Of a stretch of 64,000 nt of DNA, positions 27,301 to 40,825 are shown piece after piece (position 1 is the stretch's first letter; the number at the start of each line of letters is the position of its first letter). The stretch covers positions 248,001 to 312,000 of the forward strand of contig JASJOG010000043.1 in the NCBI GenBank assembly GCA_030142905.1. The letters are read 5' to 3'. The DNA comes from Heliopora coerulea (Eukaryota; Cnidaria; Anthozoa; Scleralcyonacea; Helioporidae). The notes beneath the pieces are model-generated. The model saw only the letters and a program-made list of their open reading frames with translations. It was not told the origin of the DNA and ran no database searches. The translations under genes and the position numbers were made by a program.

Positions 27301-30300
27301 AAATCGTCAAAAACCAAAGGTTAACCCCTTTACATTTGGGTCCAATTTTTCCACCTCAAATTTTCAACGTAATTTCGCTCAGAAACCACTCCAATTACTG
27401 CAAAACTACTTTCTATGCAATAAACTTTCACATTCTGCTCTTATTTCGAAAGTTCAAAATTGGTCGAAAAATCGTCAAAAACCAAAGGTTAACCCCTTTA
27501 CTTTTTGGTGAAATTTTTCGACCTCAAAAATTATCTCAAATATTACTGTAAAGTCCCTCAAATCACGCCAGAACTATCTTATTCGGCCTAAACTTTCATA
27601 TTTTCGGCGCATTTCGAAAGTTTGAAATTAGCCGAAAAATCGTCAAAAACCAAAGGTTAACCCCTTTACTTTTTGGTGAAATTTTTCGACCTCAAAAATT
27701 ATCTAAATTATTACTGTAAAGTCCCTCAAATCACGCCAGAACTATCTTATTCGGCCTAAACTTTCATATTTTCGCCGTATTTCGAAAGTTTGAAATTGGT
27801 CGAAAAATCGTCAAAAAGGAAAGGTTAACCCCTTTACTTTTTGGTGAAATTTATCGACCTCAAAAATTATCTCAAATATTACTGTAAAGTTCCTCAAATC
27901 AAGCCAGAACTATCTTATTCGGCCTAAACTTTCATATTTTCGCCGCATTTGGAAAGTTTGAAATTGGTCGAAAATTCGTCAAATACCAAAGGTTAACCCC
28001 TTTACATTTTGGTCCAATTTTTCCACCTATAATTTTCAACGTAATTTCGCTCAGAAACCACTCCAATCACTGCAAAACTACTTTCTATGCAATAAACTTT
28101 CACATTCTCCTCTTATTTCGAAAGTTGAAAATAGGTCGAAAAATCGTCAAAAACCAAAGGTTAACCTCTTTACATTTGGGTCCAATTTTTCCACCTCAAA
28201 TTTTCAACGTAATTTCGCTCAGAAACCACTCCAATTACTGCAAAACTACTTTCTATGCAATAAACTTTCACATTCTGCTCTTATTTCGAAAGTTCAAAAT
28301 AGGTCGAAAAATCGTCAAAAACCAAAGGTTAACCCCTTTACTTTTTGGTGAAATTTTTCGACCTCAAAAATTATCTCAAATATTACTGTAAAGTCCCTCA
28401 AATCACGCCAGAACTATCATATTCGGCCTAAACTTTCATATTTTCGCCGTATTTCGAAAGTTTGAAATTGGTCGAAAAATCGTCAAAAACCAAAGGTTAA
28501 CCCCTTTACATTTTGGTGAAATTTTTCCACCTATAATTTTCAACGTAATTTCGCTCAGAAACCACTCCAATTACTGCAAAACTACTTTCTATGCAATAAA
28601 CTTTCACATTCTCCTCTTATTTCGAAAGTTGAAAATAGGTCGAAAAATCGTCAAAAACCAAAGGTTAACCTCTTTACATTTGGGTCCAATTTTTCCACCT
28701 CAAATTTTCAACGTAATTTCGCTCAGAAACCACTCCAATTACTGCAAAACTACTTTCTATGCAATAAACTTTCACATTCTGCTCTTATTTCGAAAGTTCA
28801 AAATTGGTCGAAAAATCGTCAAAAACCAAAGGTTAACCCCTTTACATTATGGTGAAATTTTTCGACCTCAAAAATTATCTCAAAAATTACTGTAAAGTTC
28901 CTCAAATCAAGCTAGAACTATCTTATTCGGCCTAAACTTTCATATTTTCGCCGCATTTCGAAAGTTTGAAATTGGTCGAAAAATCGTCAAAAACCAAAGG
29001 TTAACACCTTTACATTTTGGTCCAATTTTTCCACCTCAAATTTTCAACGTAATTTCGCTCAGAAACCACTCCAATTACTGCAAAACTACTTTCTATGCAA
29101 TAAACTTTCACATTCTCCTCTTATTTCGAAAGTTGAAAATTGGTCGAAGAATCGTCAAAAACCAAAGATTAACCCCTTTACTTTTTGGTGAAATTTTTCG
29201 ACCTCAAAAATTATCTAAAATATTACTGTAAAGTCCCTCAAATCACGCCAGAACTATCTTATTCGGCCTAAACTTTCATATTTTCGCTGTATTTCGAAAG
29301 TTTGAAATTGGTCGAAAAATCGTCAAAAAGGAAAGGTTAACCCCTTTTCTTTTGGGTGAAATTTTTCGACCTCAAATATTATCTCAAATATTACTGTAAA
29401 GTTCCTCAAATCAAGCCAGAACTATCTTATTCGGCCTAAACTTTCATATTTTCGCCGTATTTCGAAAGTTTGAAATTGGTCGAAAAATCGTCAAAAACCA
29501 AAGGTTAACCCCTTTACATTTTGGTCCAATTTTTCCACCTCAAATTTTCAACGTAATTTCGCTCAGAAACCACTCCAATTACTGCAAAACTACTTTCTAT
29601 GCAATAAACTTTCACATTCTCCTCTTATTTCGAAAGTTGAAAATTGGTCGAAAAATCGTCAAAAACCAAAGGTTAACCCCTTTACATTTTGGTCCAATTT
29701 TTCCACCTCAAACTTTCAACGTAATTTAAATCAAAAAACCACTCCAATCACTGAAAAACTACTTTCTATGCAATAAACTTTCACATTCTGCTCTTATTTC
29801 GAAAGTTCAAAATTGGTCGAAAAATCGTCAAAAACCAAAGGTTAACCCCTTTACTTTTTGGTGAAATTTTTCGACCTCAAAAATTATCTCAAATATTACT
29901 GTAAAGTCCCTCAAATCACGCCAGAACTATCTTATTCGGCCTAAACTTTCATATTTTCGCCGTATTTCGAAAGTTTGAAATTGGTCGAAAAATCGTCAAA
30001 AAGGAAACGTTAACCCCTTTACTTTTTGGTGAAATTTTTCGACCTCAAAAATTATCTCAAATATTACTGTAAAGTTCCACAAATCAAGCCAGAACTATCT
30101 TATTCGTCCCAAACTTTCATATTTTCGCCGTATTTCGAAAGTTCAAAATTGGTCGAAAAATCGTCAAAAACCAAAGGTTAACCCCTTTACATTTTGGTCC
30201 AATTTTTCCACCTCAAATTTTCAACGTAATTTCGCTCAGAAACCACTCCAATTACTGCAAAACTACTTTCTATGCAATAAACTTTCACATTCTGCTCTTA

Positions 30301-33300
30301 TTTCGAAAGTTGAAAATTGGTCGAAAAATCGTCAAAAACCAAAGGTTAACCCCTTTACTTTATGGTAAAAATTTTCGACCTCAAAAATTATCTCAAATAT
30401 TACTGTAAAGTCCCTCAAATCACGCCAGAACTATCTTATTCGGCCTAAACTTTCATATTTTCGCCGTATTTCGAAAGTTTGAAATTGGCCGAAAAATCGT
30501 CAAAAACCAAAGGTTAACCCCTTTACTTTTTGGTGAAATTTTTCGACCTCAAAAATTATCTAAAATATTACTGTAAAGTCCCTCAAATCACGCCAGAACT
30601 ATCTTATTCGGCCTAAACTTTCATATTTTAGCCGTATTTCGAAAGTTTGAAATTGGTCGAAAAATCGTCAAAAAGGAAAGGTTAACCCCTTTACATTTTG
30701 GTGAAATTTTTCCACCTATAATTTTCAACGTAATTTCGCTCAGAAACCACTCCAATCACTGCAAAACTACTTTCTATGCAATAAACTTTCGCATTCTCCT
30801 CTTATTTCGAAATTTGAAAATTGGTCGAAAAATCGTCAAAAACCAAAGGTTAACCCCTTTACATTTGGGTCCAATTTTTCCACCTCAAATTTTCAACGTA
30901 ATTTCGCTCAGAAACCACTCCAATTACTGCAAAACTACTTTCTATACAATAAACTTTCACATTCTGCTCTTATTTCGAAAGTTGAAAATTGGTCGAAAAA
31001 TCGTCAAAAACCAAAGGTTAACCCTCTTACTTTATGGTGAAATTTTTCGACCTCAAAAATTATCTCAAATATTACTGTAAAGTCCCTCAAATCACGCCAG
31101 AACTATCTTATTCGGCCTAAACTTTCATATTTTCGCCGCATTTCGAAAGTTTGAAATTGGCCGAAAAATCGTCAAAAACCAAAGGTTAACCCCTTTACTT
31201 TTTGGTGAAATTTTTCGACCTCAAAAATTATCTAAAATATTACTGTAAAGTCCCTCAAATCACGCCAGAACTATCTTATTCGGCCTAAACTTTCATATTT
31301 TCGCCGTATTTCGAAAGTTTGAAATTGGTCGAAAAATCGTCAAAAAGGAAAGGTTAACCCCTTTACATTTGGGTCCAATTTTTCCACCTCAAATTTTCAA
31401 CGTAATTTCGCTCAGAAACCACTCCAATTATTGCAAAACTACTTTCTATGCAATAAACTTTCACATTCTGCTCTTATTTCGAAAGTTCAAAATTGGTTGA
31501 AAAATCGTCAAAAACCATAGGTTAACCCCTTTACTTTATGGTGAAATTTTTCGACATCAAACATTATCTCAAATGTTACTGTAAAGTCCCTCAAATCACG
31601 CCAGAACTATCTTATTCGGCCTAAACTTTCATATTTTCGCCGCATTTCGAAAGTTTGAAATTGGTCGAAAAATCATCAAAATACAAAGGTTAACCCCTTT
31701 ACATTTTGGTCCAATTTTTCCGCCTCAAATTTTCAACGTAATTTCGCTCAGAAACCACTCCAATCACTGCAAAACTACTTTCTATGCAATAAACTTTCAC
31801 ATTCTGCTCTTATTTCGAAAGTTGAAAATTGGTCGAAAAATCGTCAAAAACCAAAGGTTAACCCCTTTACATTTTGGTCTAATTTTTCAACCTCAAATTT
31901 TGAACGTAATTTCGCTCAGAAACCACTCCAATTACTGCAAAACTACTTTCTATGCAATAAACTTTCCCATTCTCCTCTTATTTCGAAAGTTTGAAATTGG
32001 TCGAAGAATCGTCAAAAACCAAAGATTAACCCCTTTACTTATAGGTGAAATTTTTCGACCTCAATAATTATCTCAAATATTACTGTAAAGTCCCTCAAAT
32101 CACGCCAGAACTCTCTTATTCGGCCTAAACTTTCATATTTTCGCCGTATTTCGAAAGTTTGAAATTGGTCGAAAAATCGTCAAAAACCAAAGGTTAACCC
32201 CTTTACTTTTGGGTGAAATTTTTCGACCTCAAAAATTATCTCAAATATTACTGTAAAGTCCCTCAAATCACGCCAGAACTATCTTATTCGGCCTAAACTT
32301 TCATATTTTCGCCGTATTTCGAAAGTTTGAAATTGGTCGAAAAATCGTCAAAAACCATAGGGAAACCCATTTACATTTTGGTCAAATTTTTCCACCTCAA
32401 ATTTTCAACGTAATTTCGCTCAGAAACCACTCCAATCACTGCAAAACTACTTTCTATGCAATAAACTTTCACATTCTCCTCTTATTTCGAAAGTTGAAAA
32501 TTGGTCGAAAAATCGTCAAAAACGAAAGGTTAACCTCTTTACATTTTGGTCCAATTTTTCCACCTCAAACTTTCAACGTAATTTAAATCAAAAAACCACT
32601 CCAATCACTGAAAAACTACTTTCTATGCAATAAACTTTCACATTCTGCTCTTATTTCGAAAGTTCAAAATTGGTCGAAAAATCGTCAAAAACCAAAGGTT
32701 AACCCCTTTACTTTTTGGTGAAATTTTTCGACCTCAAAAATTATCTCAAATATTACTGTAAAGTCCCTCAAATCACGCCAGAACTATCTTATTCGGCCTA
32801 AACTTTCATATTTTCGCCGTATTTCGAAAGTTTGAAATTGGTCGAAAAATCGTCAAAAACCAAAGGTTAACCCCTTTACATTTTGGTGAAATTTTTCCAC
32901 CTATAATTTTCAACGTAATTTCGCTCAGAAACCACTCCAATCACTGCAAAACTACTTTCTATGCAATAAACTTTCACATTCTCCTCTTATTTCGAAAGTT
33001 GAAAATTGGTCGAAAAATCGTCAAAAACCAAAGGTTAACCCCTTTACATTTTGGTCCAATTTTTCCAACTCAAATTTTCAACGTAATTTCGCTCAGAAAC
33101 CACTCCAATTACTGCAAAACTACTTTCTATGCAATAAACTTTCACATTCTGCTCTTATTTCGAAAGTTCAAAATTGGTCGAAAAATCGTCAAAAACCATA
33201 GGTTAACCCCTTTACTTTATGGTGAAATTTTTCGACATCAAACATTATCTCAAATATTACTGTAAACTCCCTCAAATCACGCCAGAACTATCTTATTCGG

Positions 33301-36300
33301 CCTAAACTTTCATATTTTCGCCGTATTTCGAAAGTTTGAAATTGGTCGAAAAATCGTCAAAAAGGAAAGGTTAACCCCTTTACTTTTTGGTGAAATTTTT
33401 CGACCTCAAAAATTATCTCAAATATTACTGTAAAGTTCCTCAAATCAAGCCAGAACTATCTTATTCGGCCTAAACTTTCATATTTTCGCCGTATTTCGAA
33501 AGTTTGAAATTGGTCGAAAAATCGTCAAAAATCAAAGGTTAACCCCTTTACATTTTGGTCCAATTTTTCCACCTCAAATTTTCAACGTAATTTCGCTCAG
33601 AAACCACTCCAATTACTGCAAAACTACTTTCTATGCAATAAACTTTCACATTCTGCTCTTATTTCGAAAGTTCAAAATTGGTCGAAAAATCGTCAAAAAC
33701 CAAAGGTTAACCCCATTACATTTTGGTCTAATTTTTCCACCTCAAATTGTGAACGTAATTTCGCTCAGAAACCACTCCAATTACTGCAAAACTATTTTCT
33801 ATGCAATAAACTTTCCCATTCTCCTCTTATTTCGAAAGTTTGAAATTGGTCGAAGAATCGTCAAAAACCAAAGGTTAACCCCTTTACTTTTTGGTGAAAT
33901 TTTTCGACCTCAAAAATTGTCTCAAATATTACTGTAAAGTCCCTGAAATCACGCCAGAACTATCTTATTCGTCCTAAACTTTCATATTTTCGCCGTATTT
34001 CGAAAGTTTGAAATTGGTAGAAAAATCGTCAAAAACCATAGGTTAACCCCTTTACATTTTGGTCAAATTTTTCCACCTCAAATTTTCAACGTAATTTCGC
34101 TCAGAAACCACTCCAATCACTGCAAAACTACTTTCTATGCAATAAACTTTCCCATTCTCCTCTTATTTCGAAAGTTTGAAATTGGTCGAAGAATCGTCAA
34201 AAACCAAAGATTAACCCCTTTACTTTTTGGTGAAATTTTTCGACCTCAAAAATTATCTAAAATATTACTGTAAAGTCCCTCAAATCACGCCAGAACTGTC
34301 TTATTCGGCCTAAACTTTCATATTTTCGCCGCATTTCGAAAGTTTGAAATTGGTCGAAAAATCGTCAAAAACCAAAGATTAACCCCTTTACTTTTTGGTG
34401 AAATTTTTCGACCTCAAAAATTATCTCAAATATTACTGTAAAGTCCCTCAAATCACGCCAGAACTGTCTTATTCGGCCTAAACTTTCATATTTTCGCCGC
34501 ATTTCGAAAGTTTGAAATTGGTCGAAAAATCGTCAAAAACCAAAGGTTAACCCCTTTACTTTATGGTGAAATTTTTCGACCTCAAAAATTATCTCAAATA
34601 TTACTGTAAAGTCCCTCAAATCACGCCAGAACTATCTTATTCGGCCTAAACTTTCATATTTTCGCCGTATTTCGAAAGTTTGAAATTGGTCGAAAAATCG
34701 TCAAAAACCAAAGGTTAACCCCTTTACTTTTTGGTGAAATTTTTCCACCTATAATTTTCAACGTAATTTCGCTCAGAAACCACTCCAATCACTGCAAAAC
34801 TACTTTCTATGCAATAAACTTTCACATTCTCCTCTTATTTCGAAAGTTGAAAATTGGTCGAAAAATCGTCAAAAACTAAAGGTTAACCCCTTTACATTTT
34901 GGTCCAATTTTTCCACCTCAAATTTTCAACGTAATTTCGCTCAGAAACCACTCCAATTACTGCAAAACTACTTTCTATGCAATAAACTTTCCCATTATGC
35001 TCTTATTTCGAAAGTTGAAAATTGGTCGAAAAATCGTCAAAAACCAAAGGTTAACCCCTTTACTTTATGGTGAAATTTTTCGACCTCAAAAATTATCTCA
35101 AATATTAATGTAAAGTCCCTCAAATCACGCCAGAACTATCTTATTCGGCCTAAACTTTCATATTTTCGCCGCATTTCGAAAGTTTGAAATTGGTCGAAAA
35201 ATCGTCAAAAAGGAAAGGTTAACCCCTTTACTTTTTGGTGAAATTTTTCGACCTCAAAAATTATCTCAAATATTACTGTAAAGTCCCTGAAATCACGCCA
35301 GAACTATCTTATTCGTCCTAAACTTTCATATTTTCGCCGTATTTCGAAAGTTTGAAATTGGTCGAAAAATCGTCAAAAACCATAGGTTAACCCCTTTACA
35401 TTTTGGTCAAATTTTTCCACCTCAAATTTTCAACGTAATTTCGCTCAGAAACCACTCCAATCACTGCAAAACTACTTTCTATGCAATAAACTTTCACATT
35501 CTGCTCTTATTTCGAAAGTTGAAAATTGGTCGAAAAATCGTCAAAAACCAAAGGTTAACCCCATTACATTTTGGTCTAATTTTTCCACCTCAAATTGTGA
35601 ACGTAATTTCGCTCAGAAACCACTCCAATTACTGCAAAACTATTTTCTATGCAATAAACTTTCCCATTCTCCTCTTATTTCGAAAGTTTGAAATTGGTCG
35701 AAGAATCGTCAAAAACCAAAGGTTAACCCCTTTACTTTTTGGTGAAATTTTTCGACCTCAAAAATTATCTCAAATATTACTGTAAAGTCCCTGAAATCTC
35801 GCCAGAACTATCTTATTCGGCCTAAACTTTCATATTTTCGCCGCATTTCGAAAGTTTGAAATTGGTCGAAAAATCGTCAAAAACCAAAGGTTAACCCCTT
35901 TACTTTTTGGTGAAATTTTTCGACCTCAAAAATTATCTCAAATATTACTGTAAAGTCCCTGAAATCACGCCAGAACTATCTTATTCGGCCTAAACTTTCA
36001 TATTTTCGCCGCATTTCGAAAGTTTGAAATTGGTCGAAAAATCGTCAAAAACCAAAGGTTAACCCCTTTACATTTTCGTCCAATTTTTCCACCTCAAATT
36101 TTCAACGTAATTTCGCTCAGAAACCACTCCAATTACTGCAAAACTACTTTCTATGCAATAAACTTTCACATTCTGCTCTTATTTCGAAAGTTCAAAATTG
36201 GTCGAAAAATCGTCAAAAACTAAAGGTTAACCCCTTTACATTTTGGTCCAATTTTTCCACCTCAAATTTTCAACGTAATTTCGCTCAGAAACCACTCCAA

Positions 36301-37399
36301 TTACTGCAAAACTACTTTCTATGCAATAAACTTTCCCATTATGCTCTTATTTCGAAAGTTGAAAATTGGTCGAAAAATCGTCAAAAACCAAAGGTTAACC
36401 CCTTTACTTTATGGTGAAATTTTTCGACCTCAAAAATTATCTCAAATATTACTGTAAAGTCCCTCAAATCACGCCAGAACTATCTTATTAGGCCTAAACT
36501 TTCATATTTTCGCCGCATTTCGAAAGTTTGAAATTGGTCGAAAAATCGTCAAAAACCAAAGGTTAACCCCTTTACTTTTTTGTGAAATTTTTCGACCTCA
36601 AAAATTATCTCAAATATTACTGTAAAGTCCCTCAAATCACGCCAGAACTATCTTATTCGTCCTAAACTTTCATATTTTCGCCGTATTTCGAAAGTTTGAA
36701 ATTGGTCGAAAAATCGTCAAAAACCATAGGTTAACCCCTTTACATTTTGGTCAAATTTTTCCACCTCAAATTTTCAACGTAATTTCGCTCAGAAACCACT
36801 CCAATCACTGCAAAACTACTTTCTATGCAATAAACTTTCACATTCTCCTCTTATTTCGAAAGTTGAAAATTGGTCGAAAAATCCTGAAAAACCAAAGGTT
36901 AACCCCTTTACATTTTGGTCCAATTTTTCCACCTCAAACTTTCAACGTAATTTAAATCAAAAAACCACTCCAATCAATGAAAAACTACTTTCTATGCAAT
37001 AAACTTTCACATTCTGCTCTTATTTCGAAAGTTCAAAATTGGTCGAAAAATCGTCAAAAACCAAAGGTTAACCCCTTTACTTTTAGGTGAAATTTTTCGA
37101 CCTCAAAAATTATCTCAAATATTACTGTAAAGTCCCTGAAATCACGCCAGAACTATCTTATTCGGCCTAAACTTTCATATTTTCGCCGTATTTCGAAAGT
37201 TTGAAATTGGTCGAAAAATGGTCAAAAACAAAAGGTTAAACCCTTTAATTTTTGGTCCAATTTTTCCACCTCAAAATTTCAACGTAATTTCGCTCAAAAT
37301 CCACTCCAATCACTGCAAAACTACTTTCTATGCAATAAACTTTCACATTCTCCTCTTATTTCGAAAGTTGAAAATTGTCGAAAAATCGTCAAAAACCAA

Positions 37400-37830
37400 A
37401 GTTGTTTTTTTGGCTAATATTTCATATTGTGAGGATATTTCGAAACTTTCAAATTAGGCCAAAATCGTCAAAAACCGTGGATTAACCACTTTTCTTTTTC
37501 TCGAAAATTTTCTACTTTGAAAATCTAGCATAATTTTATTTTAAAAATGACTGAAATCAATGCGAAACTTGTTCGATTTCGCTAATCTTTCATATTTTGA
37601 ATGTATTGGAATAAATTTAATAATATAAAAAAATTTCTTTACTTTTTACTGACATTTTTCGACTTGTAAAATTGACGAAAATTTTGCCTTAAAATTACTG
37701 AAATCAAAGCCAAACTAGGTTCTTTTGGTTAATCTTTCATATTTTGAGTTTATTTCGAAACTTTCAAATTGGTCCAAAAATTGTCAAAAACCGTTGGTTA
37801 ACCCCTTTACTTTTTCTCGAGATTTTTCGT
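37400..37830. repeat. Decayed satellite monomers at the array edge
   Basis: Recognisable pieces of the monomer (TTTCATATTTTGA, CGAAACTTTCAAATTGG, GTCAAAAACCG, GGTTAACCCCTTTACTTTTT) persist but with many substitutions and length changes, such as spacing of about 168 then about 147. Divergence increases abruptly at about 37,400, whereas internal monomers are nearly uniform. This is the usual appearance of an array flank that escapes homogenisation. Confidence 0.85.
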
Positions 37831-37994
37831 CCGGATTTTCACTGATACAACTGTAAGTATAATGCTGTTGTTCATAAGGGACATGATAATGCTATTATTA
37901 AAAAATAGAGGTAAAAATGTGAAAATCCAAAATGTTACCCCTTGAATTCCGTTACTTAGCACAACAAATACGCATAAGAACTTAACTAAAAAAC

Positions 37995-38480
37995 TGTCGG
38001 GAAGTCTTTTGGATGAATGAGTCTCCATTTAAAATATTTGGAGAATGTGGCAAGACACATGTTTACAGATGCCTAGGGGAGGAATTTAATGCTGAATGCC
38101 TGACACCCACTGCTAAGCAAGGTGGGGGAAAACATCCAGGTTTAGGGCTGTTTGACTGTCATAAGTGTCGGTCATATCTACCACAAAGGATGTTTTTTGC
38201 ATCAGAATATGTATGAGCAAATTTTAATGCACCACATGTGGCCATCATTTGTGTAGTTAGGAGGTGTAAACATCAAATCCAATTTCAGCAGGACAATGGC
38301 CCAAAACATACAACAAAGTCAATGGAAAAAGTACACCCAACTAGTTTAGTAGTTAATAGACAATGGTTGATTTGCCTACACAGTTCCTAGATCTTAAATG
38401 GAAAATGTATGGCAGGGGCTGTAAACATAACTTTACCATGCCTGACCCCAGTCCTCAAACAAAGAATAGCTTTTTGCAGT
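37995..38480 (+). pseudogene. Tc1/mariner transposase relic
   Basis: Broken coding similarity to a Tc1-type DDE transposase. The frame from about 38,005 reads VFWMNESPFKIFGE, matching the DES-F-IFG block around the first catalytic Asp, which is Asn here. It then reads GEEFNAECLTPTAKQGGG, matching the conserved PTVKHGGG segment. After a stop and frame changes, 38,281-38,320 reads FQQDNGPKHTTKS, the block with the second catalytic Asp. A degraded PTQ-LDLK piece near 38,370 corresponds to the PAQSPDLNPIE block. The longest open piece is 67 codons. Terminal inverted repeats were not identified. The element is dead and CpG-depleted like its surroundings. Confidence 0.75.
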
Positions 38481-40825
38481 TCTTAAAGGAGTGCTTCACC
38501 TTTACTTGGCATTAAAATTGACTAGACTTTGACCATCCATAATTAACAGTTTTTAGCCCCAAAATATGAAAAGCCTGCACTTTTTTTGAAAAGTATGGAC
38601 TTATCAATAGCTTTATCATGTCCACTTATTGTAATATTTGAGTAGCATAGGTAAATGCATATCATTCAAAATGGAATGATTCAAAATGGTTCATTTGAAG
38701 AGAAGTCATGAAAAAAAGGATTGGCAACCATATTGCCAATCAGCAGCCATACAGTAAGACTCAAATCAGCTAGAATATGGTGTATCTTGCAAGTAACTTG
38801 AATAAAATTGTTCAAGGAAAGACAAATAGTTTAATTTGCCTTGATAAAAAAATGACATAATTGAGTTGCCATGCCTGAAGGAAGGACTCCAGCTGACTTG
38901 GTTTATCTCAAAGTATGGATGCTATCTGATGCAAGTTTAAATATTGACTCAACTTAATATCAGCTCAGTGAATGACTTCAGTCAACGTAACTCCATACTT
39001 GATGACCAAGGGACTTAGTTCAACTCAAGTCTCAAATTATTGTGACTCAGTTCCAACAATGATTATCTCTATATGAATAATCCATTAATGCATTAAAGGG
39101 CAAGGGTACACTTTGATATTTTACTCTGGCGACTAGATTACAATTGTACTTGTCACAAGGATAAGCCCTGGGTGTTAAAGCATTAAACAAGGAATTTTAT
39201 CCAGTCAAAATCTATTTGTTATACACTGTCTAGAGTGGTAACTATAAAACTTTTTTCAGTAAAAGTTTTACTTAAATTGAAAAAAGGGTCACTGAGAAAA
39301 GATGTCTCATCAACATCTTCTAAAATCTTTAAATGTAAATATAAGTAGTTCACAATACCTTACATTAGCTCATTTTTACTTCTTGATTAACTAAAAAATT
39401 CAATACCTGGTTTTCCTAATAAAGGGAAAAGAAATATCTTTTAATATACTACAATCAACTTGACATACTAACATTTGATACATCTATTAATGTAATCATA
39501 TCTTACACTATTACCTCTACTCATCACCTCTCAGTTTCGCACTTCCTCTCAGATATCAAAGTATGTTAACTAACCAGTAATTTATATAGTAACGTTAAAG
39601 GTACAACACTTGTGCCTTGAAATTTTTTGCTACACCAAACTTTGCTCTAGTATCTGCCACACCTGCCCAACCTACAGCCCTGTATAGACTTGTTCATTGT
39701 ATGACAGTTGACAACCTTTGTCACATAGAAACACTCTGAGGGGAACAGTACATTGCCACCTAATTATTGTGACATCTTGGAACTATGGCTGTAATGCTTG
39801 GTTTTCAAGTCATGCAACAGCATAAAACAACACACACAACAAATGGCCACAATGGTGGCATATTAACTGATAAAGGAGCAACAGGGCACTTTAATATTGT
39901 ACACTGGCTAACACCAGGTGATTTTACTTGTCAAAGGGACTAGCCCCAGCCTTAACGAGTTAATATATTTGATAATAAAAAGGGGTCTGTCACCAAAAAT
40001 GTGCCAGGGAATCCACACCACTTGCCTAACTGAATCAGAACAGGATACAGGTACCCCTCTCTCCTGAATACATGCAAGCTTTTCACTGAAAGGTATGCAA
40101 TCACACATGCCTGCCTTCACACATGCTGGAAAAGTTTGAGGCATGCATTTAATTGCATGCCTGGAAAATCAAAAGCATTTTCAACACAATTGGTCATATC
40201 ATGTGTGTGAAGAAACTACTTGTCCCTCCACTCTGTGTTGTCTAATTGCTTTTCTGTTGCATTGTTTATGCCTCCTCTGGGTCATCAACATATCAAAAGA
40301 ATTTTGAATATCTATGAAACCATAATTGGCTGACAGCATGACACATCCATTTTAGTTGGGTTTTTTTTTTTTTGACTAAGTGAGTTCTTGTCAGCTTGTT
40401 TTCTTTCCCAAATATTAAAAGATTTATCAATATTATACTCATGATGGCATCAAAAATATTGAAAGACAAAAAAGGAAATTCCATTGCCATAGAGGCATTT
40501 AAATGTTGGGGTAAAGAGAGCATCTTTTGAGTAGAAACTATAGTGCATCCTTTGAATGGACTTACAATGGTAAATTTTATGTGGTGCAACCTTTGCCTAA
40601 AATATGAGAAAGACTTTACAACTAGTTCACTGGTGAAAGGTAGGGCAAACAACCTCTGTGACAAAGCATCAGGTGTGTTTAGCAATGACTGAAAATGTAA
40701 GATTTAGGTTTTACTGTTGACCTTTTTAGCAATATGTTTTTCTGAAAACTCTTGAATGTTGTGAACAACTTTTGTTCCTTAGATCACCAGACACTTATAT
40801 GAATGCAAAGGGCATGTAACTGCTA
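38481..40825. other. Non-coding, CpG-poor sequence with diverged dispersed repeats
   Basis: No credible gene was found. Two diverged copies of one repeat are visible at 39,095-39,188 and 39,873-39,965. Both run from a GGGCA or GGGCACTTT segment through ACTTGTCA-A-GGGA-AGCCC to a TTAA-containing end. The open frames of 78 and 130 codons at 39,908-40,144 and 40,293-40,685 (minus strand) show no recognisable domain. Confidence 0.6.

Larger units (their letters stand above)
1..37400. repeat. 168-bp satellite DNA array, two interleaved monomer families
   Basis: Tandem array of about 220 head-to-tail monomers of 168 bp; the TTTCGAAAG motif, for example, recurs at 25 and 193. Family A contains the segment CTATGCAATAAACTTTCACA; family B contains CTTATTCGGCCTAAACTTTC. 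Both share a block of about 60 bp running from TTTCGAAAG through AAAAATCGTCAAAAACC to GGTTAACCCCTTTAC. The shared block holds two palindromes, TTCGAA and GTTAAC. A and B have equal length and can be aligned throughout, so they look like one ancestral monomer that split. No gene or transposon interrupts the array. The monomer is close to one nucleosome repeat, as in many centromeric satellites, but centromere identity is only inferred. No canonical CENP-B box was seen. The small open frames in it are a by-product of a period divisible by three. Confidence 0.97.

Noticed and set aside
1..37400. CRISPR-like array of repeats and spacers
   Set aside because: The repeats are 168-bp tandem monomers without unique spacers, in a eukaryotic sequence.
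1..37400. CENP-B box in the satellite
   Set aside because: TTCG occurs in each monomer, but no A and CGGG follow at the required spacing.
1041..37457. About thirty plus-strand open frames of 62-200 codons with repeating KIGRKIVKNQRL and HILLLFRK segments
   Set aside because: The 168-bp satellite period is 56 codons, so family A monomers stay open in one frame and family B monomers supply a stop. The frames follow monomer order exactly, have no independent coding signal, and start wherever GTTGAAAAT or a similar base change offers an ATG on that frame.
39908..40144. Minus-strand frame of 78 codons with many Cys residues
   Set aside because: No signal peptide or regular Cys pattern, and it overlaps a diverged dispersed repeat.
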